Positions 5,573 through 8,444 of a DNA stretch of 8,444 bases are shown here, piece after piece (the stretch's first letter is position 1; each line of letters begins with the position of its first letter). This DNA comes from BS750m-G4 sp964472195. GTDB lineage: Bacteria; Bacteroidota; Ignavibacteria; Tepidaquicellales; Tepidaquicellaceae. The translations under genes and the position numbers were made by a program. The DNA is taken from positions 1-8,444 of the forward strand of contig CAYYJH010000105.1 in the NCBI GenBank assembly GCA_964472195.1. Direction: 5' to 3'. The notes beneath the pieces are model-generated. The model searched no databases. It was not told the origin of the DNA and was given only the letters and a program-made list of their open reading frames with translations.

Positions 5573-7330
5573 ATGAAAAAAATTATATCAAGTATTTTTG
5601 TAATTGCTTTAGCAGCAATTATTGTTTTTAGTTTTACAGATGAAGCTTTTTTATCATCGAGAAATAATTCTGATGATAGCAAGAGTTTATCTGTAAATAT
5701 AAGCACAAAGAAAGAAGCCAATCAAACAGCTGATATTATTAACACAAAAAAATTAACATCAAGATTTAAAAAGGTTGATTTATTTACGTATAATAAATAT
5801 CCAAAAGACAGGAAATCTCTCAATGATTTTGTAAGGACGGCATCTACTTTGAAATTGAGTAAGGAAAAAATAAGACAGTTAAATCGGTCCGCACAACAGA
5901 ACATTGAGTTTGTAATTCCTGTCTCGAAAACGGAGAAAATGGTTTTAGAACTTACTCAGCATACAATTCTTTCACCAGACTTCACACTTACTTCAAAAAA
6001 TTTATCCGGGGAAAAATTCGAGCAGTATAATCCGGGAATTTACTATAAAGGTATTATCAAGGGTGATAATAATTCAATTGCAGCGATAAGCATTTTTGAA
6101 GATAAAGTAATGGGAGTAATTTCGAATGCTGCCGGTAATTACAATCTCGGAGAAATTAAAAGCGAAAGCAGCTCTTTCAATGAAGATTACATTTTTTACA
6201 ATGATGCTGATTTATTAGTCACGAATAATTTTCAATGCGATGTTGATGATTATGATGCAAAGTTTGTTAGAGATATTCAAGAAGCATCTAATGTGAACCA
6301 TGAAAACGGAGCTAATTCAGATGTGGCAACGTTACCCGTTAAAATGTATTTCGAAGCGGATTACCAGATGTATTTAGATAATAATTCGAATGCACAAACG
6401 CTTGTGAATTACATAACAAATGTTTTCAATGTGGTTACAACCCTTTACTCTAACGAAAATATACCGATTCAAATCAAGAGAATATCATATTGGACTTCTA
6501 TAGATCCTTATGCTTCTTTGAATGACTCTTATAGTATATTGTTAGAGTTTGGCGGACAAACAAAAGATGATTTTGAAGGGAATTTAGCTCATTTGCTATC
6601 AACAAGAAATGCAGGTTTTGGAGGTATTGCCTGGATAAGAGTACTTTGTGCGGAATTTAATCCTCAGGATTCTTCCGGAAGATTTGCATTCAGCAATATT
6701 GATATGACTTATAATGTTTATCCTACTTATTCATGGACTGTGATGGTTATCACGCATGAAACCGGTCATAATCTTGGTTCTATGCATACACATGCGTGTG
6801 TCTGGCCCGTCAGCTATTTTGGACTTGGAGCTATTGATTCATGTTATAATGCTGAAGGGAATTGTTTCTACTATACACAACCGAATAATAACGGAACGAT
6901 TATGAGTTATTGTCACTTGAATGGTGCCATAAGTCTTACACAGGGATTCGGACCTCTTCCGGGAGATACTGTAAGATTAAGGTATAATCAGGCACCATGT
7001 CTCCAGCAATTACTAAATTCATCGGAGAATCCATTAACATTTGACCTTATGCAGAATTATCCTAACCCGTTTAATCCCGGTACGAATTTGAAATTTGCGG
7101 TTCCATACGATGCAAATATTACTTTGCGTGTGTTCGATATCAATGGTCGCGAGATAGCAGTTTTATTGGGCGGAAGATTTTATTCTAAGGGAACGTTTTC
7201 ATATTATTTCGATACACATAAGTATTCATTATCGAGCGGAATATATTTCTACCAGTTAATTGCAACCGATCCTTTAAAAGGAAATCAAGTTGTACATTCT
7301 GAAGTAAAGAAAATGTTGTTAGTGAAATAA
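5573..7330 (+). CDS. Secreted M12B/reprolysin-like zinc metalloprotease with T9SS sorting domain
   Basis: A 585-residue precursor. Residues 1-21 are a signal peptide (Met-Lys-Lys, then a hydrophobic core). Residues about 60-215 resemble the M12B propeptide, notably Tyr-Tyr-Lys-Gly-Ile-Ile-Lys-Gly-Asp (157-165) and Ser-Ile-Ala-Ala-Ile-Ser with Gly-Val-Ile (168-183). The catalytic domain starts near 254 (Leu-Pro-Val-Lys-Met-Tyr-Phe-Glu-Ala-Asp) and contains the full metzincin zinc motif His395-Glu396-x-x-His399-x-x-Gly402-x-x-His405, with Met-turn Ile-Met444-Ser-Tyr. Several cysteines (359, 409, 424, 431, 447, 476) could form the disulfides seen in this family. Residues about 487-585 are a type A sorting domain beginning Gln-Asn-Tyr-Pro-Asn-Pro-Phe-Asn-Pro (494-502), which directs export across the outer membrane by T9SS with removal of the tail. 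No Ig-like or fibronectin module separates the two, so the enzyme is compact. No SD; the upstream sequence is A-rich. Target protein unknown. Confidence 0.92.
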   Translation: MKKIISSIFVIALAAIIVFSFTDEAFLSSRNNSDDSKSLSVNISTKKEANQTADIINTKKLTSRFKKVDLFTYNKYPKDRKSLNDFVRTASTLKLSKEKIRQLNRSAQQNIEFVIPVSKTEKMVLELTQHTILSPDFTLTSKNLSGEKFEQYNPGIYYKGIIKGDNNSIAAISIFEDKVMGVISNAAGNYNLGEIKSESSSFNEDYIFYNDADLLVTNNFQCDVDDYDAKFVRDIQEASNVNHENGANSDVATLPVKMYFEADYQMYLDNNSNAQTLVNYITNVFNVVTTLYSNENIPIQIKRISYWTSIDPYASLNDSYSILLEFGGQTKDDFEGNLAHLLSTRNAGFGGIAWIRVLCAEFNPQDSSGRFAFSNIDMTYNVYPTYSWTVMVITHETGHNLGSMHTHACVWPVSYFGLGAIDSCYNAEGNCFYYTQPNNNGTIMSYCHLNGAISLTQGFGPLPGDTVRLRYNQAPCLQQLLNSSENPLTFDLMQNYPNPFNPGTNLKFAVPYDANITLRVFDINGREIAVLLGGRFYSKGTFSYYFDTHKYSLSSGIYFYQLIATDPLKGNQVVHSEVKKMLLVK

Positions 7331-7361
7331 TTTGCTATCTTGATTAATTTGTGTTTTATAA

Positions 7362-7823
7362 ATGTTTTTTAAAAACAAAAGCAAAATGAAATATTTAAAC
7401 TATTTATTATATATAATTTTAGTAGCGGTATTCTTTAGCTGCAGCACAAGTAACTATAATGACATGGAAGATTTGACCTTTAAAGAAGGCGAGTATTCAT
7501 TTGTAATGACGGATTCTGTTAATAATAAGCTTTATGAGGGTATTTTTAATATTGAAAAACTTGTTGATAATAATATCTCAGGTACATATAAAATAACCAA
7601 AGAGTACGTTGAAGATTTTCCGGGTTCATCAACGATGGGGGGAGAATTTGCCGGTGAACTAAGCTCTGATGGGAAAAGTGCTTTTGTAAATACTAATCCA
7701 AAAATAGCCGATGCTAACGTAGTAATCAGATTAACAGCAGGAAAAGTCTCATACATTGGCAGATGGGAATATGCAACCATGATGGGAATAAGAGCATGGG
7801 GTTATTTCAAAGCATGGCAATAG
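7362..7823 (+). CDS. Small putative lipoprotein, unknown function
   Basis: A 153-residue protein I do not recognise. The signal peptide ends in Val-Phe-Phe-Ser-Cys27-Ser, a lipoprotein-type cleavage site of the kind common in Bacteroidota-related bacteria, so the mature protein is probably lipid-anchored. Two starts are possible: ATG at 7362, used here, gives an n-region with four lysines; ATG at 7386 gives the compact leader Met-Lys-Tyr-Leu-Asn-Tyr-Leu-Leu. Neither has an SD. The mature part (about 28-153) is made of alternating polar/hydrophobic strands, with Gly-Glu-Tyr-Ser-Phe-Val-Met, Gly-Ile-Phe-Asn-Ile, Gly-Thr-Tyr-Lys-Ile and a Gly-Arg-Trp near the end, which suggests a small all-beta fold. 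It begins 31 bases after the protease stop and precedes the DUF1579-like gene by 40 bases, so it is likely part of the same transcript. Confidence 0.75.
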   Translation: MFFKNKSKMKYLNYLLYIILVAVFFSCSTSNYNDMEDLTFKEGEYSFVMTDSVNNKLYEGIFNIEKLVDNNISGTYKITKEYVEDFPGSSTMGGEFAGELSSDGKSAFVNTNPKIADANVVIRLTAGKVSYIGRWEYATMMGIRAWGYFKAWQ

Positions 7824-7849
7824 AATTTATAAATTTCAAATAACTTTTT

Positions 7850-7855
7850 AAGGAG
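7850..7855 (+). promoter_or_regulatory. Strong Shine-Dalgarno site of the last gene
   Basis: AAGGAG lies eight bases before the ATG at 7864 and fixes that start. The three genes before it in the same run have no SD, so this cistron may be translated independently and more strongly. Confidence 0.7.
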
Positions 7856-7863
7856 ACCATTTA

Positions 7864-8379
7864 ATGAAATCATTTTTGTTGTTTATAATTATTTTCTATT
7901 TTGCTATAACTGGGTTATATTCACAGGACATGATGCCGCCTTCACCCGTCGAAAATGCTATATACGATTCGTTTGTGGGTGAGTGGGAAGGTGAGCATGA
8001 GATGATGGGAACGATGATGCTCGATAATGTGAATTGCTACTGGGATTTAAATCATCAGTTTCTTTTTATGGAATATAAAAGTGAAACCAAGGATAGTCGC
8101 GAAATGAAATATTCGGGTTTGGGTATCTACGGTGTTGATACAGATGGAAATGCTGTTTTCTGGTGGTTTGATGATTGGGGTACATCAGGTGTAATGAGAG
8201 GTACGGGTACTTTTGATAAAAATAAGTTCACAACGTATGGAAAGAATGACAACTATACAGATGAAAGAACTTTTAATTTTAAGGATGGAAATATTATTAT
8301 GAATTGGAAAGGTACATTTGCTTCTCAGGATGGTCAGGAAATGTCAATGGAAGGAGAAACGGTTTTCAAGAAAAAGTAA
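7864..8379 (+). CDS. Secreted DUF1579-like protein
   Basis: A 171-residue protein. Residues 1-20 are a signal peptide ending Gly-Leu-Tyr-Ser before Gln21-Asp, a typical signal peptidase I site with no lipobox cysteine, so it is released to the periplasm or beyond. The mature protein begins Met-Met-Pro-Pro-Ser-Pro and then shows Phe-Val-Gly-Glu-Trp-Glu-Gly (37-43), the opening strand of DUF1579-like and related lipocalin-type barrels. Later strands include Tyr-Ser-Gly-Leu-Gly-Ile-Tyr-Gly-Val-Asp (83-92), Phe-Trp-Trp-Phe-Asp-Asp-Trp-Gly (99-106) and Gly-Thr-Gly-Thr-Phe-Asp (113-118). Such proteins are usually annotated only as unknown-function beta-barrels. Met and Trp are unusually common. It is the last gene of the cluster, followed by an intrinsic terminator about 30 bases on. 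The family call is from motif similarity only. Confidence 0.75.
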   Translation: MKSFLLFIIIFYFAITGLYSQDMMPPSPVENAIYDSFVGEWEGEHEMMGTMMLDNVNCYWDLNHQFLFMEYKSETKDSREMKYSGLGIYGVDTDGNAVFWWFDDWGTSGVMRGTGTFDKNKFTTYGKNDNYTDERTFNFKDGNIIMNWKGTFASQDGQEMSMEGETVFKKK

Positions 8380-8411
8380 GAATACTGACGCTCTGAGTTA
8401 ATAATTTTATG

Positions 8412-8444
8412 AGGTGCAATTGTTTTATATAATTGCACCTTTTT
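8412..8444 (+). terminator. Intrinsic (rho-independent) terminator of the exported-protein cluster
   Basis: A perfect ten-base stem, AGGTGCAATT (8412-8421) pairing with AATTGCACCT (8431-8440), encloses a nine-base loop and runs directly into T residues to the window end. It lies 33 bases after the last stop codon. The T run may continue past the edge. It supports the view that 5083-8379 ends here as one transcription unit. Confidence 0.9.

Noticed and set aside
7532..7780. Open frame of 82 codons on the minus strand within the small lipoprotein gene
   Set aside because: It is a shadow of the plus-strand lipoprotein, which has a signal peptide and lipobox; the antisense frame has no supporting feature.

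Overview
The window is an AT-rich bacterial segment with seven complete genes and one gene cut by the left edge. The best lineage clue is the C-terminus of the large protease at 5573-7330. It carries a type IX secretion (T9SS) sorting domain with the Asn-Tyr-Pro-Asn-Pro-Phe-Asn-Pro motif, which is typical of the Bacteroidota/Ignavibacteriota side of the FCB group. Weak or absent Shine-Dalgarno (SD) sites at most genes, and signal peptides ending in Tyr-Ser-Gln or Phe-Phe-Ser-Cys, fit the same group. I favour an Ignavibacteria-like or related organism, but this is inference; no marker gene is present.

Layout. At 1-160 (minus) is the N-terminus of an exported protein, possibly a secreted beta-propeller. 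At 378-1463 (plus) is a baeRF3-type protein, a bacterial relative of archaeo-eukaryotic release factor 1, with its own strong SD. A 112-base imperfect palindrome lies between it and the convergent gene. Next come two sodium-coupled amino-acid transporter genes on the minus strand: an NSS/SNF symporter (3335-4729) and, 82 bases downstream, an AGCS alanine/glycine:cation symporter (1633-3252). A 353-base AT-rich divergent spacer follows.

The right-hand part is four plus-strand genes 31-40 bases apart: a small exported protein with a lipocalin-like start (5083-5538), an M12B/reprolysin-like metalloprotease with T9SS sorting domain (5573-7330), a small lipoprotein (7362-7823) and a secreted DUF1579-like protein (7864-8379). 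A clear intrinsic terminator closes the run at the window edge. With a TTGAAA-17-TATATT promoter candidate at 5022-5050, this looks like one transcription unit devoted to exported proteins.

Together the window suggests a peptide/amino-acid-using lifestyle: a secreted protease and two sodium-driven amino-acid uptake systems, with a ribosome-associated factor beside them. That functional link is inference from adjacency. I found no CRISPR array, tRNA, rRNA, transposase or phage gene, and no clear sign of a wholly new system. The points most worth a second look are the palindromic element, the unassigned small exported proteins around the protease, and the baeRF3 protein without a GGQ tripeptide.
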